64,000 nucleotides of DNA from Aliidongia dinghuensis (GCF_014643535.1 NZ_BMJQ01000020.1:1-64000), one strand, 5' to 3'; shown: positions 9,501-17,668, counted from the stretch's first letter. A program made the numbers and translations. The notes: generated from the sequence alone by a model not told the origin.

Positions 9501-10254
9501 CTTCCGCGACGTGCAGGCCCAGCCGCGCAAGATCATCTCGTCACCGACCTGGAGCGGGCTCGAGAGCGAGCACGTCAGCTACAACGCCTGCTACACGAAC
9601 GTCCACGAACTGATCCCCTGGCGGACGCTGACCGGGCGCCAGCAGTTCTATCAGGACCATCCGTGGATGCTGGCGTTCGGCGAGGGCCTGGCCGTCTATC
9701 GCCCGCCGATCGACACCAAGACTGTCGGTCCGATCCGGGCCAAGGTCGACGACGGCCGCAAGTCGGTCACCCTCAACTTCATCACACCGCACCAGAAGTG
9801 GGGCATCCACAGCACCTATACCGACAACCTGCTCATGCTGACCTTGTCGCGCGGCGGGCCGATCGTCTGGATCAGCGAGGCGGACGCCAAGGCAGCCGGA
9901 ATCGTCGACAACGACTGGATCGAGGCGTTCAACGCCAACGGCGCGCTCGTGGCGCGTGCGGTGGTGAGCCAGCGCGTGCCCGCCGGCATGTGCATGATGT
10001 ACCACGCCCAGGAGAAGATCGTGAACGTGCCGGGCAGCGAGATCACCGGCAAGCGCGGCGGCATCCATAACTCGGTCACCCGCGTCTGCCCGAAGCCGAC
10101 CCACATGATCGGCGGCTATGCCCAGCTCTCCTACGGCTTCAACTACTACGGCACGGTCGGCGCCAACCGCGACGAGTTCGTGGTCATCCGCAAGATGGAC
10201 AAGATCGACTGGCTCGACGGCCCACGCGCGGCCACTCCAATGGCGGCCGAGTAA
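6514..10254 (+). CDS. narG: respiratory nitrate reductase alpha subunit NarG
   Basis: Membrane-bound, cytoplasm-facing molybdoenzyme that reduces nitrate to nitrite with quinol electrons. The 1,246 residues match the family. The FS0 iron-sulfur ligands His50, Cys54, Cys58 and Cys93 and the molybdenum ligand Asp222 (in YCDLPPSSPQT) fall at the same numbers as in the E. coli enzyme. The frame is open far upstream inside narK, but the real start is the ATG at 6514: it gives the conserved N-terminus MSHFLDRLTFF and overlaps the narK stop by 4 bases. Confidence 0.97.
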   Translation: MSHFLDRLTFFRKTVGTFSGGHGVVTNEDRRWEDGYRQRWQHDKIVRSTHGVNCTGSCSWKIYVKGGIVTWETQQTDYPRTRPDLPNHEPRGCARGASYSWYLYSANRVKHPLIRRKLLELWRAERATKAPVEAWAAIVEDPAKARAYKSIRGLGGFVRAKWDEVEEIIAAANVYTAKQYGPDRIAGFSPIPAMSMVSYAAGSRYLSLIGGVCMSFYDWYCDLPPSSPQTWGEQTDVPESADWYNSTYLLLWGSNVPQTRTPDAHFYTEVRYKGAKSVVITPDYSEAAKFADLWLHPKQGTDAALAMAMGHVILKEFHLAGRSAYFEDYCRRLTDLPMLVVLEQRGEAYVPGRFLRASDIDGALDQANNPAWKTLGFDRNDGSLVVPNGSIGFRWGESGKWNVEEKDARSGEAAELQLTLAETADETVPVAFPYFGGRAPATFHATDHADIIERRLPARRVATAQGEVLVATVFDLLCANYGIDRGFGGGNVAAGYDDDVPYTPAWAEAVTGVPRAQIIAVAREFAENADKTRGKSMVILGAGLNHWYHMDMIYRGIINLLVMCGCIGQSGGGWSHYVGQEKLRPQTGWTALAFALDWNRPPRQVNSTSFFYAHSSQWRYEKLDVAEILSPLADAKDLPQSLIDYNVKAERMGWLPSAPQLSTNPLRVAALAEAAGQPVPEFVADRLKSGALRFASEDPDAPENHPRNLFVWRSNLLGASGKGHEYFLKYLLGTDHGVLGKDLGEEGGRRPEEVAWHEAAPTGKLDLLVTLDFRMSTTCVYSDIVLPTATWYEKHDLNTSDMHPFIHPLSAAVDPAWEARTDWEIYKGIARKFSEVAEGHLGLEQDVVLTPILHDTPGELAQPFGVADWKRGECPAIPGQTMPSVAVVARDYPETYAKFTALGPLMERVGNGGKGISWKTEHEVDLLKRLNGTVETAGAAQGCARIESDIDAAEVILSLAPETNGEVAVKAWEALSQITGREHAHLALPREDDKIRFRDVQAQPRKIISSPTWSGLESEHVSYNACYTNVHELIPWRTLTGRQQFYQDHPWMLAFGEGLAVYRPPIDTKTVGPIRAKVDDGRKSVTLNFITPHQKWGIHSTYTDNLLMLTLSRGGPIVWISEADAKAAGIVDNDWIEAFNANGALVARAVVSQRVPAGMCMMYHAQEKIVNVPGSEITGKRGGIHNSVTRVCPKPTHMIGGYAQLSYGFNYYGTVGANRDEFVVIRKMDKIDWLDGPRAATPMAAE

Positions 10255-10265
10255 GGAGACGCACC

Positions 10266-11795
10266 ATGAAAATCCGTGCCCAGATCGCGATGGTCCTGAA
10301 CCTGGACAAGTGCATCGGCTGCCATACCTGCTCGGTCACCTGCAAGAACGTCTGGACCAGCCGCGACGGCGTCGAATACGCCTGGTTCAACAATGTCGAG
10401 ACCAAGCCCGGCATCGGCTATCCCAAGGAGTGGGAAAACCAGAAGAAATGGAACGGCGGCTGGGTGCGCGACGCGAAGGGCCGGCTCCGGCCGCGCCTTG
10501 GCGGCAAGTTCCGGGTGCTGGCCAAGATCTTCATGAATCCGGACCTGCCAGAGATCGACGACTATTACGAGCCGTTCACCTACGACTATGCCCATCTGCA
10601 GACCGCGGGCCTGAGCCAGGCGGCGCCGACGGCACGGCCGCGCTCGGTCATCACCGGCCAGCAGATGGAAAAGATCGAGTGGGGCCCGAACTGGGAGGAG
10701 ATCCTGGGCGGCGAGTTCTCGAAGCGCAGCAAGGATCAGAACTTCGAGGCCGTCGAAAAGGAGATCTACGGCCAGTTCGAGAACACCTTCATGATGTACC
10801 TGCCGCGGCTCTGCGAGCATTGCCTCAACCCGGCCTGCGTCGCAGCCTGCCCCTCGGGCTCGATCTATAAGCGCGAGGAGGACGGCATCGTTCTCATCGA
10901 CCAGGACAAGTGCCGCGGCTGGCGCATGTGCGTCAGCGCCTGCCCGTACAAGAAGATCTATTACAACTGGGAGAGCGGGAAGGCTGAGAAGTGCATCTTC
11001 TGCTATCCGCGCATCGAGGCGGGCCAGCCGACGGTCTGCTCCGAGACCTGTGTCGGCCGCATCCGCTACCTGGGCGTCATGCTCTATGACGCCGACCGGA
11101 TCGAGGCTGCGGCAAGCACCCCCAAGGAGACCGACCTCTACCAGGCGCAGCTCGACATCTTCCTCGACCCGCACGACCCGCAGGTGATCGCCCAGGCACG
11201 CGCCGACGGCGTACCGGAGGCCTGGCTCGCGGCGGCGCGGCAATCGCCGGTCTACAAGATGGCGATCGACTGGAAGATCGCCTTCCCGCTCCACCCGGAA
11301 TACCGCACGTTGCCGATGGTCTGGTACGTGCCGCCGCTCTCGCCGATCCAGGCCCAGGCGGAGGCCGGCACGCTCGGCACCAACGGCGTCATTCCCGATG
11401 TCAGCAAGCTCCGCATCCCGCTGCGCTATCTCGCCAACCTCTTGACCGCAGGCAACGAGTGGCCGGTCAAGCGGGCGCTTGAACGGCTGCTCGCCATGCG
11501 CGCCTTCATGCGCGCCCGCCATGTCGACGGCGTCGAGGCGACCCAGGTGCTGGACCAGGTCGGGCTCGACCGCGCGCTGGTCGAGGACATGTACAAGATC
11601 CTGGCGATCGCGAACTACGAGGACCGCTTCGTCATCCCGACGACCCATCGCGAATATGCCGAGAACGCCTTCGACCTCAAGAGCTCGTGCGGCTTCAGCT
11701 TCGGCAACGGCTGCTCGAGCGGCACGACCGAGTTCGGCCTGTTCGGCAAGCCGAAGCACGAGCACGGCGTGAAGCAGACGGTGGAGATGCCGTGA
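10266..11795 (+). CDS. narH: nitrate reductase beta subunit NarH
   Basis: Iron-sulfur electron-transfer subunit joining NarI to NarG; 509 residues, normal length. Four cysteine groups are visible: CIGCHTCSVTC near residue 16, CEHCLNPACVAAC near 184, CRGWRMCVSACP near 217 and CIFCYP near 244. The tryptophan in CRGW replaces a cysteine and marks the [3Fe-4S] site, as in other NarH proteins. A GGAG ribosome binding site precedes the ATG, and the stop overlaps the narJ start. Confidence 0.96.
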   Translation: MKIRAQIAMVLNLDKCIGCHTCSVTCKNVWTSRDGVEYAWFNNVETKPGIGYPKEWENQKKWNGGWVRDAKGRLRPRLGGKFRVLAKIFMNPDLPEIDDYYEPFTYDYAHLQTAGLSQAAPTARPRSVITGQQMEKIEWGPNWEEILGGEFSKRSKDQNFEAVEKEIYGQFENTFMMYLPRLCEHCLNPACVAACPSGSIYKREEDGIVLIDQDKCRGWRMCVSACPYKKIYYNWESGKAEKCIFCYPRIEAGQPTVCSETCVGRIRYLGVMLYDADRIEAAASTPKETDLYQAQLDIFLDPHDPQVIAQARADGVPEAWLAAARQSPVYKMAIDWKIAFPLHPEYRTLPMVWYVPPLSPIQAQAEAGTLGTNGVIPDVSKLRIPLRYLANLLTAGNEWPVKRALERLLAMRAFMRARHVDGVEATQVLDQVGLDRALVEDMYKILAIANYEDRFVIPTTHREYAENAFDLKSSCGFSFGNGCSSGTTEFGLFGKPKHEHGVKQTVEMP

Positions 11796-12454
11796 TGCTG
11801 ACCTTCAAGGTGCTCTCGGCGTTGCTCGCCTATCCAGAACCCGCGCTCGTGACCGAGGCGGACCGCCTGATTGCCGTTCTGGAACAGGAAGCCCTGCTGC
11901 CGCCCGAGCATCGGCAGGCGATCGCCCGGTTCATCGACGGTCTCGCCGGCATGGCTCCGCTCGACGCCGAGGAGCGCTATGTCGCGCTGTTCGACCGGAA
12001 CCGCTCGCTGTCGCTGCATCTCTACGAGCATGTCCATGGCGAGTCCCGCGACCGCGGCCAGGCCATGGTCCAGCTGGCCGAGCTCTATCGGCTGCACGGC
12101 GTCGAGATCGACGCGCGCGAGCTGCCCGATTATCTGCCGCTGTTCCTCGAGTTCCTGTCGATGCTGCCCTTGCCCGCAGCGTCGTCGCTGCTGAGCGAGG
12201 CTGTCCATGTCGTGGCGGCACTCACGAAGCGGCTGACGGAGCGCAGCAGCCCCTATGCGGCGGTGACGGCGGCAGTCGCGGCACTCGCCGCCAGGCCTGC
12301 CGAGCGCGCGGCGGTCGCCGACGTGCTGGAGATGCTGAAGCCCGAGGCCGACAGCCTCGAGTCGCTCGACCGGCAGTGGGAGGAAGAGGCAGTGCGCTTC
12401 AGCGCCGCCGGCGGGCCTGACCGGGCGGCCGTGGCGGCGAGCTGTGGGAGGTAA
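11795..12454 (+). CDS. narJ: nitrate reductase assembly chaperone NarJ
   Basis: A 219-residue cytoplasmic chaperone of the TorD/NarJ family that helps insert the Mo cofactor into NarG. The chosen ATG overlaps the narH stop (TGATG) and gives the typical start MLTFKVLSALLAYPEP. The family signature around residues 65-90, FDRNRSLSLHLYEHVHGESR, is clear. A longer frame from 11687 lies inside narH and is not credible. Confidence 0.93.
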   Translation: MLTFKVLSALLAYPEPALVTEADRLIAVLEQEALLPPEHRQAIARFIDGLAGMAPLDAEERYVALFDRNRSLSLHLYEHVHGESRDRGQAMVQLAELYRLHGVEIDARELPDYLPLFLEFLSMLPLPAASSLLSEAVHVVAALTKRLTERSSPYAAVTAAVAALAARPAERAAVADVLEMLKPEADSLESLDRQWEEEAVRFSAAGGPDRAAVAASCGR

Positions 12455-12458
12455 GGCG

Positions 12459-13163
12459 ATGGCGGCGTTTCTCAATCAGGCCCTGTTCGGCCTCTATCCC
12501 TATGTCGCACTGACCGTGTTCCTGGTCGGCAGCGTCGTGCGCTTCGACCGGGAGCAGTACACGTGGCGTTCGGGCTCGAGCCAGCTCTTGCGCCGCAAGC
12601 TGCTGTTCGTCGGCAGCAACTGCTTCCACATCGGCGTGCTCGCCATCCTCGGCGGCCACTTCGTCGGCCTGCTGACGCCGCACGAGCTCTATCTCGCGAT
12701 GGGGCTCTCGGTCGAGGCGAAGCAGCTGATGGCGATGATCGTCGGCGGCGTGTTCGGCGCGCTCTGCTTCCTCGGACTGACCTTGCTGGTCTACCGGCGC
12801 CTCGCCGATCCGCGCATCCGGGCGACGAGCAGCCGGATGGATATCGCGATCCTGCTGCTGCTCTATGCGCAATTGACGCTCGGCCTCAGCTCGATCTTCG
12901 TGTCCGCCCATCACCTGGACGGCTCGGAGATGCTGAAGCTCGCCGACTGGGCCCAGCACATCGTGACGTTCCAGGCCGGTGCTGCGGATTTCGTGGCCGA
13001 CGTCCACCCGATCTTCAAGCTGCACATCGTGCTCGGCATGACGATCTTCCTGCTCTTCCCGTTCTCGCGACTGGTCCATATCTGGTCGGCGCCGCTCGGC
13101 TACGTCACCCGCCCCTACCAGCTCGTCCGCCGCCGCGGCGGCGCTGCCGCACGGAGGTCGTGA
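12459..13163 (+). CDS. narI: nitrate reductase gamma subunit NarI (cytochrome b)
   Basis: Membrane cytochrome b subunit, 234 residues, which oxidises quinol and passes electrons to NarH. Five hydrophobic helices are visible. Candidate haem ligands are the two histidines in CFHIGVLAILGGHF near residues 50-60 and those in HIVLG and FSRLVHIW near residues 190-210, matching the His pairs known in E. coli NarI. The ATG at 12459 follows a GGAGG site; a GTG five codons earlier is less likely. The stop overlaps the next start as TGATG. Confidence 0.95.
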   Translation: MAAFLNQALFGLYPYVALTVFLVGSVVRFDREQYTWRSGSSQLLRRKLLFVGSNCFHIGVLAILGGHFVGLLTPHELYLAMGLSVEAKQLMAMIVGGVFGALCFLGLTLLVYRRLADPRIRATSSRMDIAILLLLYAQLTLGLSSIFVSAHHLDGSEMLKLADWAQHIVTFQAGAADFVADVHPIFKLHIVLGMTIFLLFPFSRLVHIWSAPLGYVTRPYQLVRRRGGAAARRS

Positions 13164-13939
13164 TGGAGACTGTCGTCGTCAACGGGATCGAGATCCCGGC
13201 CCGCTCGATCGCGAGCGAAATGCAGTTCCATCCGGCGCCAAGCCAGGCGCACGCCTGGACCGCCGCGGCGACGGCGCTCGTCGTCCGCGAGCTCCTGCTG
13301 CAGGAAGCCCGTCGCCTCGGTGTCGAGGCCGAACCGGACGCTCCGAACGAGGAGGAGGCGCTGATCGCGGCACTACTCGCGCGGGAGGTCACGACGCCGG
13401 AGCCGGACGAGACAGCCTGCCGGCGCTACTGGACGGCCAATCCCGCGAAGTTCCGCGCCCCGGACGTCTATGAGGCGGCCCATATCCTGTTCCCCGCCGC
13501 ATCGGACGACGAGGCGGCCCGTCTCGAGGCGAAGAAGGCTGCGGCGGAGACGCTGGCACTGCTGCTGAGAGACCCGTCGCGCTTCGCCGCGCTGGCGCGC
13601 GAGCGCTCGGCCTGTCCCTCCGGCGCTGCGGGCGGCCTGCTCGGACAGCAGAGCCGCGGCGACCTGGTGCCCGAACTCGAGACCTTCATCCTCGAGCTTC
13701 GCGAAGACCAGATCTGCCCGGTACCCGTGGCGACCCGCTACGGCTACCACATCCTCAGGCTCGACCGGCTCGCCCGCGGCACCACCGTGCCGTTCGAGGC
13801 GGCGCACGGGCGGATCGAGCGGGAGCTCGCCGGCCGGTCCTGGCAGCGCGCCGTCAGCCAATACATCCGCATCCTGGCCGGCCGGTCGCAGATCGACGGA
13901 TTGGCGCTCGACGGCGCCCAGACGCCGCTCGTGCAATAG
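13163..13939 (+). CDS. parvulin-type peptidyl-prolyl isomerase of the nar operon
   Basis: A 258-residue PpiC/NifM-like protein. The parvulin domain occupies about residues 105-215, with the AHILFPA segment, a PSGAAGGLLG loop and YGYHILRLD near the end. The N-terminal 100 residues are helical, and there is no signal peptide, so it should act in the cytoplasm. It overlaps narI (TGATG) and is followed by mobB after 10 bases, so it belongs to the nar operon; a role in folding the reductase is inferred. Isomerases at this position are known in several nar operons. Confidence 0.85.
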   Translation: METVVVNGIEIPARSIASEMQFHPAPSQAHAWTAAATALVVRELLLQEARRLGVEAEPDAPNEEEALIAALLAREVTTPEPDETACRRYWTANPAKFRAPDVYEAAHILFPAASDDEAARLEAKKAAAETLALLLRDPSRFAALARERSACPSGAAGGLLGQQSRGDLVPELETFILELREDQICPVPVATRYGYHILRLDRLARGTTVPFEAAHGRIERELAGRSWQRAVSQYIRILAGRSQIDGLALDGAQTPLVQ

Positions 13940-13949
13940 GAGGTTCCCC

Positions 13950-14462
13950 ATGAAGGTCTTCGGCATCATCGGCGGCTGTCGCGGCAAGGCGGGGCTGGTG
14001 CAAGGTCTCGTCCGGCATCTGACGGCGAAGGGGCTGACCGTCTCCACGATCAAGCGTGTCGGCGACGACCTCGATCTCGACCGGCCGGGCAAGGATACCT
14101 ATTGCCAGCGCGAGGCCGGGGCGCGGCAGATCATCGTCGCCAACAGCTTCCGCTGGGCGCTCATGCATGAGCGGACCGACCTGTTCGACGAGCCGGAGGT
14201 CGAGCCGCTCGTCGCCCGGCTCGACCCGGTCGACCTGGTCCTGGTCGAAGGCTTCCGCCTGGCGCCCTATCCGAAAATCGAAGTCGTCATGGCGGGCTCG
14301 GATCGCCGGCGTCAGCAACTCGATGATCCGACGGTGATCGCGCTCGCCAGCGACTTGCCGCTCGAGCTGCCGAGCGACTGCTTCGACCTTGGCGACATCA
14401 CCGGGATCGCGCGCTTCATCGAGCGGCATGCCGCCCGGTTCCGCGCCGCGGTGCCGGCATGA
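13950..14462 (+). CDS. mobB: MobB-like molybdopterin-guanine dinucleotide protein, degenerate P-loop
   Basis: A 170-residue protein of the MobB P-loop family, which assists guanine dinucleotide attachment to the Mo cofactor. The family stretch RPGKDTYCQREAGA (near residues 47-60) and LVLVEGFRLAPYPKIE (near 94-109) are well kept. The N-terminal nucleotide loop, usually ending GKTT, reads GGCRGKAG, so both threonines after the lysine are gone. It may bind nucleotide weakly or act only structurally. It lies in the nar operon between the isomerase and nnrS and overlaps nnrS by ATGA. Confidence 0.85.
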   Translation: MKVFGIIGGCRGKAGLVQGLVRHLTAKGLTVSTIKRVGDDLDLDRPGKDTYCQREAGARQIIVANSFRWALMHERTDLFDEPEVEPLVARLDPVDLVLVEGFRLAPYPKIEVVMAGSDRRRQQLDDPTVIALASDLPLELPSDCFDLGDITGIARFIERHAARFRAAVPA

Positions 14463-15649
14463 GTGCCACCGCCGGTCACGCGGCGGCCGACCGCCGGCCC
14501 GTCGTCTGGGCGCAAGGCTTCCGCCCGTTCTTTCTCGCCACGGCGTTCTGGGCCGTCTTCGCCCTTGCGGTCTGGATCGGCATGCTCGAGACGGGGACGG
14601 CCCTGCCGAGCCGGTTCGATCCGCTCTCCTGGCACATCCATGAGATGCTGTTCGGCTTCGTGATGGCGGGGGTCGGCGGCTTCCTGCTGACCGCGATTGC
14701 CAACTGGACCCATCGGCCGCCGGTCCACGGCCTGGCCTTGGCGCTGCTCGCCCTCGCCTGGCTCATCGGCCGCATCGCCTGCATGGTGTCGAGCCTGCTT
14801 CCGTCATGGCAGGCGGTGGCGCTCGACCTCGCCTTTCCCGCGGCCCTGTTGGCGACGGCCGCGCACGAGATCGTGGCAGGCCGGAACTGGCGCAACCTGC
14901 CGATGCTCCTGTCGGTCGCCGTCCTGGGCGTCGCCAACCTGCTGATGCATCTCGAGGCGACCGGGGCCGCCGTGCCTGCCGGGATCGGCTGGCGCCTCGG
15001 CATCGCCGCGATGGTCGTGCTGGTCTCCGTCATCGCCGGCCGGATCGTGCCGACCTTCACGCGCAATTGGCTGACAAAGCGCGGCGCCACCGTCCTGCCG
15101 CCCGAGCGCGGGCTGATCGATCGCTCTGCATTGGGCACGCTGCACGCCGGCCTCATCGGCTGGGCGCTATGGCCCGCGTTTGCGCCGATCGGCGCGCTGC
15201 TGCTCGGTGCCGCCGCGCTGAACGCGTGGCGGCTCGCACGCTGGCGCGGCCTTGCGACCCGCGCGGAGCCGTTGCTGCTCATTCTGCACGTCGGCTACGG
15301 CTGGATGGTTGCCGGCACCGCCTTGCTCGGCTGCTCGATACTCGCCGATACCGTGCCCGAAACGGCGGCGCTCCACACGCTGACGACCGGCGCCTTCGGC
15401 ACGATGATCCTCGCGGTCATGACCCGCGCCACGCTCGGCCACACCGGCCGCGCTCTGACGGCCAGCCGCTGGACCGTCGGCATCTATGCCGCCGTCACGC
15501 TCGCAGCGCTCTCGCGCATCGCGGCCGCGCTCGGCTGGGGACCGGACCGGGTCGTCCTCGACCTGTCGGCGACCCTGTGGGGGATTGCGTTCTGCCTGTT
15601 CCTCGCGTGCTACGGGCCGATGCTGGTTTCCGCCAAGCGGGGAGCTTAG
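14459..15649 (+). CDS. nnrS: NnrS family haem-copper membrane protein
   Basis: A 396-residue membrane protein with about 12 hydrophobic helices. The opening GFRPFFLATAFWAVFALAVW and the WHIHEMLFGFVMAGVGGFLLTA segment near residue 60 are typical of NnrS. NnrS proteins protect against nitric oxide and reactive nitrogen produced during nitrate or nitrite respiration. It is the last gene of the nar operon here, overlapping mobB by 4 bases, so nitrosative protection would be made together with the nitrite-producing enzyme. Confidence 0.92.
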   Translation: MSATAGHAAADRRPVVWAQGFRPFFLATAFWAVFALAVWIGMLETGTALPSRFDPLSWHIHEMLFGFVMAGVGGFLLTAIANWTHRPPVHGLALALLALAWLIGRIACMVSSLLPSWQAVALDLAFPAALLATAAHEIVAGRNWRNLPMLLSVAVLGVANLLMHLEATGAAVPAGIGWRLGIAAMVVLVSVIAGRIVPTFTRNWLTKRGATVLPPERGLIDRSALGTLHAGLIGWALWPAFAPIGALLLGAAALNAWRLARWRGLATRAEPLLLILHVGYGWMVAGTALLGCSILADTVPETAALHTLTTGAFGTMILAVMTRATLGHTGRALTASRWTVGIYAAVTLAALSRIAAALGWGPDRVVLDLSATLWGIAFCLFLACYGPMLVSAKRGA

Positions 15650-15691
15650 CGTCTGGTCCTGGCATGTGCCGAAGCGGCGCGTGCCCGGCGC

Positions 15692-15705
15692 TTGATCTGC
15701 CTCAA
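15692..15705. promoter_or_regulatory. Fnr-type box with one mismatch, upstream of the ATPase inhibitor
   Basis: TTGATCTGCCTCAA differs from TTGAY-N4-RTCAA at one base. It lies 60 bp before the ATG at 15766, the same spacing as the perfect boxes elsewhere in the window. Confidence 0.5.
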
Positions 15706-15765
15706 AGCAATGCGAAGGCGGATGGCGTTAGCCTTATTCCGCCCATCGAAGCAGGGAGATCCGTC

Positions 15766-16092
15766 ATGACGATGTTCGAAGACCGCGAACGGGCGGCGGA
15801 GAAAGAGTTCGTCCAGCAGCGGGAGCTGCCGTTCAAGATCATCGCGCGGCGCAACAGGCTGCTCGGCCTCTGGGCGGCCGGGCAGTTGGGCCTGACCGGC
15901 GAAGCCGCGGCCGCTTATGCCGCGGGCTTGGTCGATGCGGAAGTGACGGCCCCCGGCGACGACGCCATCATCCAAAAGGTCTCGAGCGATCTCAAGGCCC
16001 TGGGCGATCCGGCGGTGGCCGAAGTCGCGACGCGCCTTCGGCAATATGCCGCTGAGGCGACCAAGGAGCTGGGTGGCGAGACTGCCTCCTAA
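15766..16092 (+). CDS. DUF1476 protein, zeta-type F1-ATPase inhibitor
   Basis: A 108-residue protein matching the DUF1476 family, known from Paracoccus as the zeta subunit that inhibits F1-ATPase hydrolysis. The family pattern is clear: FEDRERAAEKEF at the start, RRNRLLGLWAAGQLGLTGEAA near residues 30-50, then an acidic PGDDAIIQKV segment. A start two codons later (15772) is possible. It is a single gene after the nar operon with its own probable Fnr-type box, which would raise the inhibitor when oxygen falls and ATP hydrolysis becomes a risk. Confidence 0.85.
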   Translation: MTMFEDRERAAEKEFVQQRELPFKIIARRNRLLGLWAAGQLGLTGEAAAAYAAGLVDAEVTAPGDDAIIQKVSSDLKALGDPAVAEVATRLRQYAAEATKELGGETAS

Positions 16093-16104
16093 TACCAAGC
16101 CCGC

Positions 16105-16641
16105 TCAGCGCATGCGCGATTCGAGCCGGATCCGCTCGCCATCGACCGAGAATTCGCCGCAGCCGTGGTGATGGAAGATCCTGGTCTCCGCCACCGCCGG
16201 ATCGGTCCAGGCCTTGACGACCTCGAGCACGAACAGGTTGAAGCGTTCGGCGAGCGTGGCGTCGACGACGCGGCATTCCAGATTGGCGAAACATTGCGGC
16301 AGCAGCGGCGGCGCCACGCGTTCGGCCGCCTGGGTCTCGAGCCCGAACGTCGCGATCTTGTCGACGTCGCGACCGGAGCAATTGCCGATTTGGACCACGA
16401 GTGGGGCGAGTTCGACGCCGGGGACGGCGATGACGCATTCGGCCGTCTCGCGCAGGGCCGCGAAACTATGGTCGCCCCAGGTGACGACGCAGGCGAGCCG
16501 CGGCGGCTCGAACTCGACCATCATGTGCCAGGAGAGCGTCATGACGTTCGCCCGGCCTTCCATGGCGGTCGTCAGCAGCACGACAGGACCCGGCTCAATC
16601 AGCCGGTAAACCTTCGACAGCGAAAGCGGCTTCATCGTCAT
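16105..16641 (-). CDS. flavin reductase family protein (FMN-binding split barrel)
   Basis: A 178-residue flavin reductase-like protein. Landmarks are PGPVVLLTTAMEGRANVMTLSWHMM near residues 17-40 in shortened form (TTAMEGRANVMT), LRETAECVIAVPG near 65, and NLECRVVDA near 120. Members reduce FMN with NAD(P)H or act as flavin-binding oxidoreductases; the substrate is unknown. The chosen start is ATG 16641 (MTMKPLSL); the frame extends 15 codons further upstream without family similarity. A one-mismatch Fnr-type box lies 60 bp upstream. Confidence 0.82.
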   Translation of the reverse strand: MTMKPLSLSKVYRLIEPGPVVLLTTAMEGRANVMTLSWHMMVEFEPPRLACVVTWGDHSFAALRETAECVIAVPGVELAPLVVQIGNCSGRDVDKIATFGLETQAAERVAPPLLPQCFANLECRVVDATLAERFNLFVLEVVKAWTDPAVAETRIFHHHGCGEFSVDGERIRLESRMR

Positions 16642-16700
16642 GATCGCGGCCCCAGCAAGATGTTCGGGGAAAAGTCTCCGGCGCAACGGGGCGGACGGCC

Positions 16701-16714
16701 ATGACCTAGATCAA
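16701..16714. promoter_or_regulatory. Fnr-type box with one mismatch, upstream of the flavin reductase
   Basis: ATGACCTAGATCAA; read on the minus strand it is TTGATCTAGGTCAT. The distance to the start at 16641 (60 bp) matches other boxes in the window. Confidence 0.55.
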
Positions 16715-16735
16715 CGGCCGAACGAGGCCGTCGGC

Positions 16736-17440
16736 TCAGGTCTCGACCGGGCGCTGCGGAAAGGCCAGCTCGTGCCGGGAGCGCCATTCCGGCTTGACGT
16801 AGTTGACGATCAGCGTGCGGCGCACGCCCGTGATCGGCCGCGGGGCAAAGCCGTGCCAGGTATCGGTGGCCGGAACGAAGATGAGGCCGCTGTTGGGCAC
16901 CGCATCGGCACGCGCCGCAAGCGTGCCGTCGGGCCACAAGAGATCGGTGCCCCAGGCACGCGCCTCGGGCCCGGTCGAGAGATAGACGAGATGCGTGAAG
17001 AGCTTGGCGCCGATGTCGGTATGCGGCTCGAGCCAGAAGCCTTGCGTGTCGAGGCAGAGCTCGACGCGCAGGAAGCTGCCGGCGAGATCGATCCCGCCGA
17101 GCGTCTCGAGCCGCCGCACCACCCGGGCATCCTGGTAGGCCGCAACCAGCGCCGCGCAGACCGGGTGCCGGGCCTGGGCTTCCGCACCGAAGAACAGGCG
17201 GCTGCTGTTGTGGGTCTCGCGCCGGCCGGCCGTATCGGCGATCCGCGGCGGCGCGAACGGCAGCGCACGGAGAGCCCGGCAGGTGGCGTCGGGCAGGACG
17301 TCACGAAGCAACCAGTGGCGAAAAGGCATCTCTTCCCGGCACGCTCTGTCCGCCATCTGCAACAGATACGTTCGCAGCGATCCCTCATTGAGGGTCGGGA
17401 CGGACGCGTCGGACGGGATTGTTGCAGGAAAGTCAGGCAT
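16736..17440 (-). CDS. 2-oxoglutarate/Fe(II)-dependent oxygenase-like protein
   Basis: A 234-residue protein with the double-stranded beta-helix signature of Fe(II)/2OG oxygenases: the H-x-D pair in WLEPHTDIG near residue 140, the distal histidine in DTWHGF near 195, and the 2OG-binding arginine in VRRTLIVNYV near 208. The substrate is unknown; relatives act on small molecules or proline/lysine side chains. It stands alone with an Fnr-type box 60 bp upstream, which is curious for an enzyme that needs oxygen. Confidence 0.75.
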   Translation of the reverse strand: MPDFPATIPSDASVPTLNEGSLRTYLLQMADRACREEMPFRHWLLRDVLPDATCRALRALPFAPPRIADTAGRRETHNSSRLFFGAEAQARHPVCAALVAAYQDARVVRRLETLGGIDLAGSFLRVELCLDTQGFWLEPHTDIGAKLFTHLVYLSTGPEARAWGTDLLWPDGTLAARADAVPNSGLIFVPATDTWHGFAPRPITGVRRTLIVNYVKPEWRSRHELAFPQRPVET

Positions 17441-17499
17441 TCGCCCCTCGGGAAGAACCGTGCATGCGCGGTCCTAGCGAACGGCGGACGGCCTCGTCC

Positions 17500-17513
17500 T
17501 TGACGCAGATCAA
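17500..17513. promoter_or_regulatory. Fnr/FixK-type box upstream of the 2OG oxygenase
   Basis: TTGACGCAGATCAA, a full match to TTGAY-N4-RTCAA, 60 bp before the start at 17440 on the minus strand. Confidence 0.72.
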
Positions 17514-17585
17514 CGACGGAGAGCTTCAGGGATAAAGCCGCTCCTGCGGCCAGCCCCGGCCGCCTGGCGAAATCGCGGTTGACGC

Positions 17586-17599
17586 TTGACCCACGTCAA
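17586..17599. promoter_or_regulatory. Fnr/FixK-type box upstream of the universal stress protein
   Basis: TTGACCCACGTCAA, a full match, 70 bp before the ATG at 17669. It lies 73 bp from the divergent box at 17500-17513, so two back-to-back promoters share this spacer. Confidence 0.78.
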
Positions 17600-17668
17600 G
17601 GCGGCGGTCCGGGAAGCGCCGAAAATGACGGCCACTTCAGCCCTTATGCGCCTGGGAGTGGCCATTCC

